DNA of 32,352 nucleotides from Lysobacter antibioticus HS124 (GCF_000336385.2 NZ_HG424603.1:37462-69813), one strand, 5' to 3'; positions 21,729-30,461 are shown, counted from the stretch's first letter. The notes: generated by a model from the sequence alone, not told the origin. Program-made: numbers and translations.

Positions 21729-23789
21729 ATGAAGTTTTCACGTTTGAGCCTGGGCCTGGCGCTCGCCGCCGCGTTGGCCGTTCCCTCCGTCCAGGCCGCC
21801 GGGGCCGGCGCCCAGGGGCAGCCGCGGCTGGGCAGCTTCGGCGTCGACCTGAGCGCGCGCGACACTCAGGTCAAGCCGGGCGACGACTTCAACCGCTACG
21901 TCAACGGTCACTGGCTGGACAGCTACCAGCTCAAGGACTACGAGACCTCCTACGGTTCGTTCAACGCGTTGCGCGACCAGTCCGAGGCGCAGGTGCACGC
22001 GATCATCGAAGAACTGCGCCAGCGCCAGGACTTGGCCCCGGGCAGCGACGCGCGCAAGCTGCGCGACTACTACGCCAGCTACATGGACCGCGCCGCGCGC
22101 GACGCCGCCGGCGTCCGTCCGCTGCAGCCGGTGTTGGACAAGATCGCCAAGATCGATTCCAAGCCGGCGCTCATCGCCGCGTTCGGCGAGGCCGATCTCG
22201 ACGGCAGCGCCGCACCGGTGCGCCTGGGCGTCGACCTCGACCGCAAGGACCCGGACCAGTACCTGGTCGGCCTGCGCGTCGGCGGCCTGGGCCTGCCGGA
22301 CCGCGATTACTACCTCAATCAGGACGCGCGCTTCGCCGGCATCCGCACCGCCTACCTGGCCCACATCGAGCGCATGCTCGGCTTCGCCGGGGTGAGCGAC
22401 GCCAAGGCGCGCGCGCAGGCGGTGCTGGCGCTGGAAACCGAACTGGCCAAGCCGCAGTGGGAACGCGCCAAGCTGCGCGACCGCGACAAGACCTACAACG
22501 TCTCCAGCTTCGCCGAGCTCGGCACGCAGTACCCCGGCTACGACTGGGCGGCGCAGCTGAAGGCGCAGGGCATGCCGGCGATCGACCGGGTCAACGTGGC
22601 CACCCCCAGCGCGGTGCAGCCGGTGCTGGACGTGATCGGCAAGACCCCGCTGCCGGTATGGCGCGACTACCTGACCTTCCACGCGATGCGCAACAACGCC
22701 GGCCTGTTGAGCCGCGAGATCGACGACGCCGCGTTCGCCTTCAACGGCACCGTGCTGAGCGGGCAGAAGGCGCAGCGCGACGACTGGAAGCGCGCGGTGG
22801 CCGCGGTCACCGGCATGGACGGCCTCGGCGACGCGATGGGCAAGCTCTACGTCGAGCGCAATTTCTCGCCGCAGGCCAAGGCGGCGATGCAGGCGCTGGT
22901 GGAGAACCTGCGCAAGGCCCTGCGCAGCAACATCGAGAAGATCGACTGGATGGGCGATGCGACCAAGGCCGAGGCCTATCGCAAGCTGTCGACCTTCCGG
23001 CCCAAGGTCGGCTACCCGGACAAGTGGCGCGACTACTCCAGCGTCGCGATCGTGCCGAACGATCTGATGGCCAACGTGATGCAACTGCGCCGCTACGGCC
23101 GCGCCGACCAGGTGCGCCGCATCGGCACCCGCCCGGACCGCGACGAGTGGTTCATGACGCCGCAGACGGTCAACGCCTACTACAACTCGACCTTCAACGA
23201 GATCGTGTTCCCGGCCGGCATCCTGCAGGCGCCGTTCTTCGACCTCAACGCCGACCCGGCGGTGAACTACGGCGGCATCGGCGCGGTGATCGGCCACGAG
23301 ATGGGCCACGGCTTCGACGACCAGGGCAGCAAGTCCGACTTCGCCGGCATCCAGCGCAATTGGTGGACCGACGCCGACCGCGCCGGCTTCGAGCAGCGCA
23401 CCAAGGCCCTGGGCGCGCAGTACGACGGCTACTGCCCGCTGCCGGGCCAGTGCGTCAACGGCGCCCTGACCATGGGCGAGAACATCGGCGACCTCGGCGG
23501 TATTTCGATGGCCTATACGGCTTATCAGCTGAGCCTGGGCGGCAAGCCGGCGCCGGTGATCGACGGCCTCAGCGGCGACCAGCGTTTCTTCCTGTCGTGG
23601 GGCCAGATCTGGAAGGGCAAGTACCGCGACGAGGCGCTGCTGAACCAGATCAAGACCAACCCGCATTCGCCGTCGCAGTACCGCGCCAACGGCCCGCTGC
23701 GCAATTTCGACCCTTGGTACCGCGCGTTCGAGGTCAAGCCGGGCGACGCCATGTACTTGGCGCCGGAGCAGCGCGTGCGGATCTGGTGA
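21729..23789 (+). CDS. M13 family metallopeptidase, exported (second paralogue)
   Basis: A 686-aa protein with a standard signal peptide (MKFSRLSLGLALAAALAVP, cleavage after VQA). The N-terminal M13 domain starts at GDDFNRYVNGHW. The catalytic domain has NAYYNSTFNEIVFPAGI, the zinc motif HEMGH (523-527) and ENIGD (E584, D588). It ends in RVRIW. Compared with the peptidase at 623, it keeps the same architecture but differs widely in the N-terminal part, so the two probably cut different peptides. A hairpin follows the stop. It is not obviously in an operon with the DUF1801 genes, which end 154 bp earlier. Confidence 0.96.
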   Translation: MKFSRLSLGLALAAALAVPSVQAAGAGAQGQPRLGSFGVDLSARDTQVKPGDDFNRYVNGHWLDSYQLKDYETSYGSFNALRDQSEAQVHAIIEELRQRQDLAPGSDARKLRDYYASYMDRAARDAAGVRPLQPVLDKIAKIDSKPALIAAFGEADLDGSAAPVRLGVDLDRKDPDQYLVGLRVGGLGLPDRDYYLNQDARFAGIRTAYLAHIERMLGFAGVSDAKARAQAVLALETELAKPQWERAKLRDRDKTYNVSSFAELGTQYPGYDWAAQLKAQGMPAIDRVNVATPSAVQPVLDVIGKTPLPVWRDYLTFHAMRNNAGLLSREIDDAAFAFNGTVLSGQKAQRDDWKRAVAAVTGMDGLGDAMGKLYVERNFSPQAKAAMQALVENLRKALRSNIEKIDWMGDATKAEAYRKLSTFRPKVGYPDKWRDYSSVAIVPNDLMANVMQLRRYGRADQVRRIGTRPDRDEWFMTPQTVNAYYNSTFNEIVFPAGILQAPFFDLNADPAVNYGGIGAVIGHEMGHGFDDQGSKSDFAGIQRNWWTDADRAGFEQRTKALGAQYDGYCPLPGQCVNGALTMGENIGDLGGISMAYTAYQLSLGGKPAPVIDGLSGDQRFFLSWGQIWKGKYRDEALLNQIKTNPHSPSQYRANGPLRNFDPWYRAFEVKPGDAMYLAPEQRVRIW

Positions 23790-23796
23790 TGCGCCA

Positions 23797-23834
23797 GGGA
23801 CGCAGGGGTTGAGCGCTGCTTGCTCCTGCGTCCC
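23797..23834. terminator. hairpin after the second M13 gene
   Basis: GGGACGCAGG (23797-23806) pairs with CCTGCGTCCC (23825-23834), a 10-bp perfect stem with an 18-nt loop, 8 bp after the stop and 14 bp before the next ATG. The same CCTGCGTCCC core recurs at 24309-24318. It may terminate, or only attenuate, transcription into the YqaA-like gene. It lacks a T-run. Confidence 0.5.
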
Positions 23835-23848
23835 CCGACGTTCTCGAC

Positions 23849-24271
23849 ATGATCTACCTGGGCCTGTTCGCGGCGGCCTTCGTCGCCGCCACGCTGTTGC
23901 CCGCGCAATCGGAAGGGGTCCTGGCCGGACTGATCGTCGCCGGCCATTCGCCGTTGGGCCTGGTGCTGGTCGCCAGCGTCGGCAACGTGCTCGGTTCCTG
24001 GCTCAACTGGTGGCTGGGCCGGGAAGCGTTGCGCTTCAGCGACCGCCGCTGGTTTCCGGTCAAACCGGCGGCGCTGGCCCGCGCCGGCGCCTGGTACGGC
24101 CGTTACGGCCGCTGGACGCTGTTGCTGAGCTGGATGCCGGTGATCGGCGACCCGCTGACCCTGGCTGCCGGCATGATGCGCGAACCCTTGCGGGTGTTCC
24201 TGCCGCTGGTGACGCTGGCCAAGGCCGCGCGCTACGCGGTGGTGGCGGCAGCGGCGGCGCGGTACTTGTAG
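23849..24271 (+). CDS. YqaA-like membrane protein (DedA/SNARE-associated family)
   Basis: A 140-aa inner-membrane protein with three to four hydrophobic segments: residues 4-33, 36-57, 88-106 and 115-138. The segment VASVGNVLGSWLNWWLGREA, and later a short WMPVIGDPLTLAAGMMR re-entrant-like stretch, match the YqaA branch of the VTT/DedA superfamily. Larger DedA proteins help recycle lipid carriers; the role of the small YqaA type is unclear. No good ribosome-binding site is visible, since the start lies directly behind the hairpin at 23797-23834. Translation may depend on readthrough from upstream. Confidence 0.88.
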   Translation: MIYLGLFAAAFVAATLLPAQSEGVLAGLIVAGHSPLGLVLVASVGNVLGSWLNWWLGREALRFSDRRWFPVKPAALARAGAWYGRYGRWTLLLSWMPVIGDPLTLAAGMMREPLRVFLPLVTLAKAARYAVVAAAAARYL

Positions 24272-24287
24272 TCTCGCACCAGGGGGG

Positions 24288-24312
24288 CAGGGGGGGCGCG
24301 CGCAACCCCCTG
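24288..24312. terminator. hairpin between convergent YqaA-like and YciI genes
   Basis: CAGGGGG (24288-24294) pairs with CCCCCTG (24306-24312) around an 11-nt loop. Its position between two convergent stops suggests a two-way terminator. The sequence CCCCTGCGTCCC at 24307-24318 is the exact reverse complement of 23797-23808. Confidence 0.45.
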
Positions 24313-24324
24313 CGTCCCGGCCGG

Positions 24325-24675
24325 TTACATCCCCGGAATCGGCAGGCACTCCATCACCTCGACTCCGTCGCCGGGGAAGATCGTGAAGTGCGGGTGGTTT
24401 TCGAACAGTTGGGCGGCGGCGTCGTGCGATTCGGCGCGGATCACGGTGTAGCCGGCCAGGGCGTTGCGGATGTCGGCGACGCCGTCCTTGGAGATGCGCT
24501 TGGTTTTGCCCAGCGGGCCGCCGTGGTCGACGATGATGTCGGCATGGGTCCGCACCCATTGCTCCCAGGCCTGCATGCCGGCCCGGTCGCGCTCGGCGCG
24601 GGTTTGCGGATCCAGCTTCTGCCACGCGTCCATCGAGGCGGGCGAGCCGGTGAAGACGGCGACGAACTTCTTCAT
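24325..24675 (-). CDS. YciI-like (YCII domain) protein
   Basis: A 116-aa soluble protein, one YCII domain of ferredoxin-like fold: KKFVAVFTGSP at the start, the DHGGPLGKTKRI turn (50-61) and ALAGYTVIRAESHDAAAQLF (72-92). The active-site His of the family could be the one in DHGGPL. Related proteins include the 5-CHQ dehydrochlorinase TftG, but most members have no known substrate. AAGGAG precedes the ATG. It follows the DUF4287 gene by 53 bp on the same strand, so the two likely form an operon. Confidence 0.9.
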   Translation of the reverse strand: MKKFVAVFTGSPASMDAWQKLDPQTRAERDRAGMQAWEQWVRTHADIIVDHGGPLGKTKRISKDGVADIRNALAGYTVIRAESHDAAAQLFENHPHFTIFPGDGVEVMECLPIPGM

Positions 24676-24728
24676 GGGTGACTCCTTGGCGAGGTGGCGG
24701 GCCGGGCCCGCGGAGCGGCGGCGACGGC

Positions 24729-24959
24729 TCAGCGGTCGCCTTCTTTCTTCATGCCCTTGAGCAAGGCCACGATGGCCATGCCGTGGCCCTGGCCCAGGTC
24801 GAAATCCTGCTTCAGCCAGGCCAGTACTTCGCCGGCCTTGACCCCAGGGCGCAGGCCCGTGGCGTCGGCGTAGCCCTTTTTTGCGGCCAGGGCGCGGAAA
24901 TCGGCGGGGCTCTTGCCGGTCTTGCTCTGGATGTTGTCGAGATAGGCCTGGAAGGACAT
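24729..24959 (-). CDS. DUF4287 domain protein
   Basis: A 76-aa small protein. It starts SFQAYLDNIQSKTGKSPADF and continues through ALAAKKGY to KAGEVLAWLKQDFDLGQGHG, which is the full DUF4287 family signature. Family members often accompany or are fused to DUF1801-like or DUF5655 domains; function is unknown. AGGAG lies 5 nt before the ATG. First gene of the pair with YciI, divergent from the M14 peptidase at 25119. Confidence 0.9.
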   Translation of the reverse strand: MSFQAYLDNIQSKTGKSPADFRALAAKKGYADATGLRPGVKAGEVLAWLKQDFDLGQGHGMAIVALLKGMKKEGDR

Positions 24960-25118
24960 GGTGGACTCCTGATCGAAAGGGGCCGGCGGGGCCGGAAGGG
25001 CGTTGTTATCCGAAGCGACGAACGGGCGGGACGCGGATCGACACGGTCCGGCAAAAAATTCGTCCCAGGCCAGGGTGGTAAAGTGGCCGTCTTTCGGACC
25101 GCCAGAGCGAGCGCCACG

Positions 25119-26045
25119 ATGAACGCCCCAGCCTTCTATCCGATCGGCACCCCCGGACGCGCCTGGGGCGCGCAGGAGGTCGCGCAATGGCGTGCGCGCC
25201 AGGTGCGTCACCGCAGCTATGCCGACGATGTGCTGAGCGCGATCGAGGGCCTGCGGGAACGTTTCGACGTGGTCGAGTACGGCCGCCTGGACTACGCCCC
25301 CGACGCCTATCCGCTGTTCGCGATCAAGAGCCGAAACTGGGGCCCGAGCCTGCCGGTGGCGCTGGTGACCGGCGGCGTGCACGGCTACGAGACCAGCGGC
25401 GTGCACGGCGCCTTGCTGTTTCTGGACCGGCATGCGGGCGATTACGCCGGCCGGGTCAATCTGCTGGTCGCGCCCTGCATCAGTCCCTGGGCCTACGAGC
25501 GCATCCACCGCTGGAACGTCGATGCGATCGATCCCAACCGTTCGTTCCGGGAGAACAGCCCGGCGCAGGAGTCGGCGGCGCTGCTGCGCCTGGTCGCGCC
25601 GGTGCGGGCGCAGGTGCTGGTGCACATCGACCTGCACGAAACCACCGACAGCGACGAGTCCGAGTTCCGCCCGGCGCTGGCCGCGCGCGACGGCAAGCCG
25701 TTCGAGCCCGGCGAGATCCCCGACGGCTTCTATCTGGTCGGCGACACCGACAACCCGCAGCCCGAGTTCCAACAGGCGGTGATCGCCGCGGTCGAGCAGG
25801 TCACCCACATCGCGCCGCCGGACGCGCAGGGCGAAATCATCGGCTCGCCGGTGGTCGCGCACGGCGTCATCAATTATCCGGTCAAGCAGCTCGGCTTGTG
25901 CGCCGGCATCACCGACGCGCGCTACACCACCACCACCGAGGTGTATCCCGACAGCCCGCGCGCCACGCCGGCGCAGTGCAATGCCGCCCAGGCCGCGGCG
26001 GTGTGCGCGGCGCTGGACTTCGCCCTCGCCGCGCGCGCGGGCTAG
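25119..26045 (+). CDS. M14 family metallocarboxypeptidase, cytoplasmic
   Basis: A 308-aa protein. Zinc ligands are His88 and Glu91 (GGVHGYETSG) and His173 (HIDLHETTD); Asn140-Arg141 (DPNRSF) would hold the substrate carboxylate, and Glu274 (TTTEVYPD) is the catalytic general base. This is the compact M14 type related to succinylglutamate desuccinylase/aspartoacylase and to peptidoglycan-type carboxypeptidases. No signal peptide is seen, so it acts inside the cell, perhaps on small peptides or acylated amino acids. The 159-bp gap to the divergent DUF4287 gene has no convincing promoter. It is separated by a hairpin from the convergent gene downstream. Confidence 0.9.
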   Translation: MNAPAFYPIGTPGRAWGAQEVAQWRARQVRHRSYADDVLSAIEGLRERFDVVEYGRLDYAPDAYPLFAIKSRNWGPSLPVALVTGGVHGYETSGVHGALLFLDRHAGDYAGRVNLLVAPCISPWAYERIHRWNVDAIDPNRSFRENSPAQESAALLRLVAPVRAQVLVHIDLHETTDSDESEFRPALAARDGKPFEPGEIPDGFYLVGDTDNPQPEFQQAVIAAVEQVTHIAPPDAQGEIIGSPVVAHGVINYPVKQLGLCAGITDARYTTTTEVYPDSPRATPAQCNAAQAAAVCAALDFALAARAG

Positions 26046-26060
26046 CCGTCCCGAACGAGC

Positions 26061-26084
26061 AGCGGGCCCGGGCCGGGGCCCGCT
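26061..26084. terminator. bidirectional terminator-like hairpin
   Basis: AGCGGGCCC (26061-26069) and GGGCCCGCT (26076-26084) are exact complements around a 6-nt loop, midway between the convergent M14 and alpha/alpha-toroid genes. Confidence 0.55.
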
Positions 26085-26116
26085 CGCTCCCGGCCGATCG
26101 GCGCGTGCGCGTCGTG

Positions 26117-27286
26117 TCAGCCGGCCGGCGCCGCGTTGGGGGAGCGCGTTTCCAGCATCAGCGCGTCCATGAAGAACTTGGTCGCCCAGTTCGGGTAGCG
26201 CCAGGGCATATAGGCCGCGCCGAGCGGATGCGAGCCTTTCAGCGCGCCGCGGACGTTGTCGTTGGCCGTGGCCAGGTGCTGCAGGCTCATGTTGTAGCGG
26301 TTGGCGGCGACCGCATGGGCGATCCAGCGTTCGTCGCCGTCGACCTGGGCCAGGCGCAGCCAATTGACCGCCATCTGCGAATTGCCGGTGACGCAGGTCC
26401 AGGCGACCGCGCCGCGCCATTGCGGGTCGCAGTAGCCGGGCAGGGAGCCGTCGGCGGCCTGCGCCTGCGCCATGGCCCGGGCCATGCGCCGGGCCTGGTC
26501 GAGATAGCCGAGGTTGCCGGTGGCCGCACCGACTTCGAGGAAGCCGCGCAGGGCGTAGGCGATGGTGTGGGTGAGCGCGCGGTCGTCGCGATGCCGGCCC
26601 AGGCAATTGTCGGGCAGCCAGCCGTTGGCGTGGGCGGTCGACAGCGCCCAGGCGACGTTGCGGTCGGCGGCCTGCAGGTAGCGCGCGTCGGCGGTGGCTT
26701 CGTAGGCGCGCACCAGGCCGAACGCGGTGCGGGTGTTGTAGGTCGCGCGCCGGGTCGTGGTCAGCGGCGATTGGAAACGGCGCCAGCAACCGTCCGGGTC
26801 TTGGGCCTGCAACAACCAGTCGGCGGCGCGGACCAGGGCGTCGCGGAACAGCGGTTCGCCGGTCTCGCGCAATGCCCGCTCCAGGCCGAACAGCACCTGG
26901 CCGGTATTGAACACGGTCGACACCGCCGGCCGCGTCGCCATGGTGCCGGCGCGCACGCCGCCATCGGGTTGTTGCATCGCGACCTCCCAGCGCGCCATGC
27001 GCAGGGCGGCGTCGCGATAGCGCGGGTCGCCGCCGTAATCGGCGTAATCGCACAAGGTCGGAATCACGTAGCCGGTGGTCTCCGGATACGAAGCGATCCA
27101 GCGGTTGCGGCGTGCGTCGTAGGAATGAGCGACGCCGTCGTCGTCGGTGGCTTGTTGCGCGCGCAACAGCCATTGCGCTGCGGCGGCCAGATGTTCCTGC
27201 GGCGTGCGCGTGGGATGGCGGCCGGCGTTCAGGCGATCGCGGTCCGCGTGCAGGGCGACTTGGGCGAACCACAGCAGATGCTTCAT
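26117..27286 (-). CDS. alpha/alpha-toroid (six-hairpin glycosidase-like) protein
   Basis: A 389-aa protein made of repeated helical pairs. Recurrent signatures are ASYPETTGYVIPTLCDYA, RYRDAALRMARWEVAMQQPD, then LFRDALVRAADWLLQAQDPDG and WTCVTGNSQMAVNWLRLA. This is the (alpha/alpha)6 toroid seen in glycoside hydrolases, uronyl hydrolases and epimerases. Similar proteins with the SYPE-TGY-IPT motif occur in polysaccharide gene clusters. No signal peptide is evident from ATG 27286; a frame back to 27331 adds only Arg/Ser-rich residues. The catalytic residue cannot be assigned by eye, so enzyme activity is inference. Confidence 0.75.
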   Translation of the reverse strand: MKHLLWFAQVALHADRDRLNAGRHPTRTPQEHLAAAAQWLLRAQQATDDDGVAHSYDARRNRWIASYPETTGYVIPTLCDYADYGGDPRYRDAALRMARWEVAMQQPDGGVRAGTMATRPAVSTVFNTGQVLFGLERALRETGEPLFRDALVRAADWLLQAQDPDGCWRRFQSPLTTTRRATYNTRTAFGLVRAYEATADARYLQAADRNVAWALSTAHANGWLPDNCLGRHRDDRALTHTIAYALRGFLEVGAATGNLGYLDQARRMARAMAQAQAADGSLPGYCDPQWRGAVAWTCVTGNSQMAVNWLRLAQVDGDERWIAHAVAANRYNMSLQHLATANDNVRGALKGSHPLGAAYMPWRYPNWATKFFMDALMLETRSPNAAPAG

Positions 27287-27409
27287 GAAGACGATCCGGC
27301 TTCGGCGCGAGCGCGGCGAGTGTCGCCGCATCCGCGCGCAGGGGCCAGCATCGAGTTCGCAGAATGACGAAACGCATCGCCGCGTGGCCGCGCGGCGATG
27401 CCGAGGCGT

Positions 27410-28579
27410 TCAGCGCCCCGACACGCCCATCGACGCCGGTCCGCCGCTCTCGAACACGATCGGCGCGCCCGCGGGCCGCAAACGGTCGGCTTCGATCCGG
27501 AACCGGTGCAGGGCGCGGTCGGCGATGCTTTGCGCGACCACCGTGCGCGAGTCGTCGAGAAACGCGACGCCCTGCGACCAGGCGCCGATCGGTTGCCGGT
27601 CCAGGCGCAGCAGGCGCTCGTTCTCGATCTTCAACAGCACCACCGCGCTGCGTTCGCCGTAGAACGGATGCGACTTGGGCCGGTTGCTGAGGTTCTGGGT
27701 CGCGGCCGCGGCGTAGCGGCCATCGGGCGAGCAGGCCACGCCTTCGGGCACCGGGCCGACGCTGACGGTATCGACCGTGCGCGGCGCGGCGCCGTCCAGG
27801 CGCAACAGGCTGACCGTATCGGCATCGCCGTCGCCGTCGCCGAAATTGCTGACCACCGCATGGCCGCCGGCGCCGCAGAAGGAAACCGCGAACGGCCGCA
27901 CGCCGGCGACCAGGTCGCGGATCGCCGGCACACGCACGCCGCTGTCGTCGACCGCATACAACGACACCCGGTGATCGCCGGCGCGGGTGACCAGCAAGCG
28001 GCGCCCATCCGGCGAGAAGGCGGCGGACAAGGGGCCGGAACCCGCCGGGAAGGCGATCTGTCCGGCGACTTTCGCGCTGTGCGCCCGGCTGTCCAGCGCC
28101 AGCACGGTGGCGCGGTCCGCGGCGGTATGCAACACCAGGGCGCTGCGGCCGTCGGGGCTCATCGCCAGCGACGTCGGCGACGCGTCCAATTCCAGCGTCT
28201 GCACCGCGCGCAGGGGCGAGGCGGTCAAATCGATCACCGTGACCCGGCGGTCCGGCACGAACTTGGCTTGCGCGGGGTCCAGCCGTGAGGACGCGGCGAC
28301 CAGGGCGAGCCGGCGATCGGCGCTGATCGCTACCGCGGACGGCGGACCCAGATAGCTGGTGGGAGCGTCCACTTCGCCGAGCAGGCGCGGTTGCGACGGC
28401 GAGAAGTCGATGAATGCGGCGCGGTCCGGTTTCGGCGACGCGACCACGGTGGCGCCGCCGACCACCGGCGTTCCGTCGCCGATCACGGCCTTGGGCTCCA
28501 ACGCGACCCCGACGATCTGTGCCGGAGCGTACCAGGGCAGGGCGAGCAGCACAGGGCACAGCAGGCGGTGCAGGCGCAT
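27410..28579 (-). CDS. exported YncE/lactonase-type beta-propeller protein
   Basis: A 389-aa protein with a signal peptide (residues 1-21, ending WYAPAQ). The mature part is a series of about seven four-stranded blades with the repeated phrases AISADRRLALVAAS, AMSPDGRSALVLHT, AFSPDGRRLLVTRA and ACSPDGRYAAAATQ. These are typical of YncE and 6-phosphogluconolactonase-like propellers. No catalytic set is visible; many members bind partners or DNA, or act in unknown envelope functions. It lies 94 bp downstream of a small lipoprotein gene and 123 bp upstream of the toroid gene, all on the minus strand. Confidence 0.88.
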   Translation of the reverse strand: MRLHRLLCPVLLALPWYAPAQIVGVALEPKAVIGDGTPVVGGATVVASPKPDRAAFIDFSPSQPRLLGEVDAPTSYLGPPSAVAISADRRLALVAASSRLDPAQAKFVPDRRVTVIDLTASPLRAVQTLELDASPTSLAMSPDGRSALVLHTAADRATVLALDSRAHSAKVAGQIAFPAGSGPLSAAFSPDGRRLLVTRAGDHRVSLYAVDDSGVRVPAIRDLVAGVRPFAVSFCGAGGHAVVSNFGDGDGDADTVSLLRLDGAAPRTVDTVSVGPVPEGVACSPDGRYAAAATQNLSNRPKSHPFYGERSAVVLLKIENERLLRLDRQPIGAWSQGVAFLDDSRTVVAQSIADRALHRFRIEADRLRPAGAPIVFESGGPASMGVSGR

Positions 28580-28673
28580 GGTTGCGGTCCGGCGATGGCG
28601 GGCGGCCAGTGTCGCAGCCCTCGGCCCAGCGGCGATACTGACGGGCATCGCTTCGGGCGGCGATGGCGGTCCT

Positions 28674-29054
28674 TCAACGCCCCATGACGATGCGCAGACC
28701 GCGCACTTCGCTCGCATCCGGACGCCGCGGCGCCGCGCCGGCGCGGACGATGCGCAGGCGCACGCGGACCCGGCCGTCGCGCACCGCGTGAGCGGGCAGC
28801 GGCACGACATAGGCGCCCGCGTCGTGCCCGGGCCGCAGTCCGTGCGGCGAGATCATCCCCAATGGCCGGCCGGTGTCGGTGCTCAATTCGATTTCCTGGC
28901 CCGAGCCGAGCCGGCCGACCTGCACCTCGAGGAACACCGACTCGCCGATGTCGCGCGCGCGGGGCAGGGCCAGGGTGGAGACGTCGCCTGGCGCGACGCA
29001 GCCGGCCTGCACGATCAGCAAGGCCCAGGCCAGAGCGGCGATGCGGCGCGACAT
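28674..29054 (-). CDS. putative lipoprotein of unknown function
   Basis: A 126-aa protein. The leader MSRRIAALAWALLIVQAGC ends at a lipobox Cys19. The mature 108 residues are strand-rich (SVFLEVQVGRLGSGQEIELS, then GRVRVRLRIVRAG), like a single beta-sandwich domain. The family is not recognised. The longer open frame to 29285 is Arg-rich and lacks a leader. The ribosome-binding site is weak. It could be cotranscribed with the propeller gene. Confidence 0.72.
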   Translation of the reverse strand: MSRRIAALAWALLIVQAGCVAPGDVSTLALPRARDIGESVFLEVQVGRLGSGQEIELSTDTGRPLGMISPHGLRPGHDAGAYVVPLPAHAVRDGRVRVRLRIVRAGAAPRRPDASEVRGLRIVMGR

Positions 29055-29348
29055 GGCGGTTCGCCGTTCAAGTGCGCGCGGCGCGTGCCGCCGGTCGATC
29101 GGGCGTGGATGGCCGCATCCTGCTGTCCTCCTGCGTCGTTTTCCGGCGGGTTCGCGCATCGTGCGCGGTTGCGGCGCATTCGCGAATCCGCTTGCGCGCG
29201 CGGCTCTTATCGGAAAACGCTTCCGCACGGCAGCGACGGACACGCCCGCGTGGGGCGCGCCGCAACGGTCGACGCGGTCACACAAGTGCCGCGATGCGGC
29301 GCACCGCGAGTGATGCCGGGTGAGGCGCGCCGGCGTCGCGCGCCCGAA
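29055..29348. other. 294-bp gap without a recognised gene
   Basis: Between the multi-pass membrane protein gene (stop at 29349) and the start of the lipoprotein gene. Open frames are short and compositionally biased. I see no clear hairpin or promoter. Confidence 0.5.
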
Positions 29349-30272
29349 TCAGTAGAACGCGATGCCCGGGCGCAACAACAGTTGAAACACCAGCAGCAGA
29401 CCCGCCGCGGCCAGCGCCAGGCCCAGGGTGGAGCCCGGCCGCATCGCTGCGCCGCCGGCCCGCACGCCTTGCACGCGCCAGGCGCCGGCCTGGATCCACA
29501 CCAGCCCGAACAACGCGACCCAGGCCGGCAGCAATGCGACCTCGATCCATTCGCGCGGCATCCGGAACGGCACCGTCAGCGCAGTGCCGAGCAGGGCCGG
29601 CAGCGTCGCACACTGAAATACGAAGCGGGTGCGCGCAGCGGGCCCGGCGATGCGCTCGGGCGCATCGGCCAACGCCAACAGCGGCCTCAGCAACGACAGC
29701 GCCGCGAACGGAATCGCGGCCAGCGCCAGCGCGGCCGCGCACAGCCTGGCGGCCGGGCCCCATTGCAGATAACGCATCGCCATGCCCAGGTCGCTGCCAT
29801 CGCTGAGCGCGCCGATCGCGACCTGCGGCAAGGCCATGAGCCAGCCGCAATACGCCATCCAGATCAGGAACAGGCGCGAGCCGGTGCCGCCGCGGGGGCG
29901 CCGCAGACGCCAAGCGCACAGCGAGGCGACGACCACGGTGGCGACCGCGCCGCTGCCCTGGAACAACGCGGCCAACGGGTGCTCGCCTTGCCAGGCGTGG
30001 TTGTTGTGGAACAGGGTCGGCCGCAGCCCGGGCGTCAGCGCTTTGGGCAGGACCAGGAACAGCTCCTGGACGAAGAAGGTCAGGTTGAAAGCCAGGGTGT
30101 AAAGCAGAGCCGAGTTCAGGCTCAGGCGCCGGTTCCAGGGCGGCGCGACGGCGTCGCGTGCGGCGCTCGCCGACGCCGCGCCGCGCAGGCGCAAGACGCC
30201 GGCCAGGGCGAGCAGGACCGGACCGACCAACAGGACGCCGCCGGCCAGGGCGGCGATCGCAGATCCGAGCAT
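29349..30272 (-). CDS. multi-pass membrane protein of unknown function
   Basis: A 307-aa inner-membrane protein with about seven hydrophobic segments: near residues 5-28, 52-75, 108-125, 137-155, 172-195, 224-260 and 283-303. The loop after the second segment has a striking polar motif, LPKALTPGLRPTLFHNNH (His93, His96) then WQGEHP (His101), which suggests a metal or ligand site on one membrane face. I recall related unnamed proteins with the same LPKAL-PTLFHNNH string but no function. No signal peptide. It starts 28 bp from the edge of a 190-bp gap shared with the divergent YciI gene. Confidence 0.75.
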   Translation of the reverse strand: MLGSAIAALAGGVLLVGPVLLALAGVLRLRGAASASAARDAVAPPWNRRLSLNSALLYTLAFNLTFFVQELFLVLPKALTPGLRPTLFHNNHAWQGEHPLAALFQGSGAVATVVVASLCAWRLRRPRGGTGSRLFLIWMAYCGWLMALPQVAIGALSDGSDLGMAMRYLQWGPAARLCAAALALAAIPFAALSLLRPLLALADAPERIAGPAARTRFVFQCATLPALLGTALTVPFRMPREWIEVALLPAWVALFGLVWIQAGAWRVQGVRAGGAAMRPGSTLGLALAAAGLLLVFQLLLRPGIAFY

Positions 30273-30461
30273 GCAGGAGGGTCTCCGGTCGCGTCATCGC
30301 GTCGGCGCACTATAGCGGCGTCCGTATCGGCCCGGTCCGGCCGGCGCAGAAAAAAACATGGCGTGTCGATTCGGCGGGTTCCGGTTCGTCGTCCTGGCAG
30401 GAGCGCGGTTGTGCGCCGGAACCGTTCCGGCGCCCGCGCCCGCCCACGAGGAGTCGGCACC

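Noticed and set aside
24729-28559. A single 1276-codon open frame on the minus strand
   Set aside because: Only its 3'-end (DUF4287) is coding. The rest runs antisense or out of frame through the M14, toroid and propeller genes and is Arg-rich, as expected for high-GC shadow frames.
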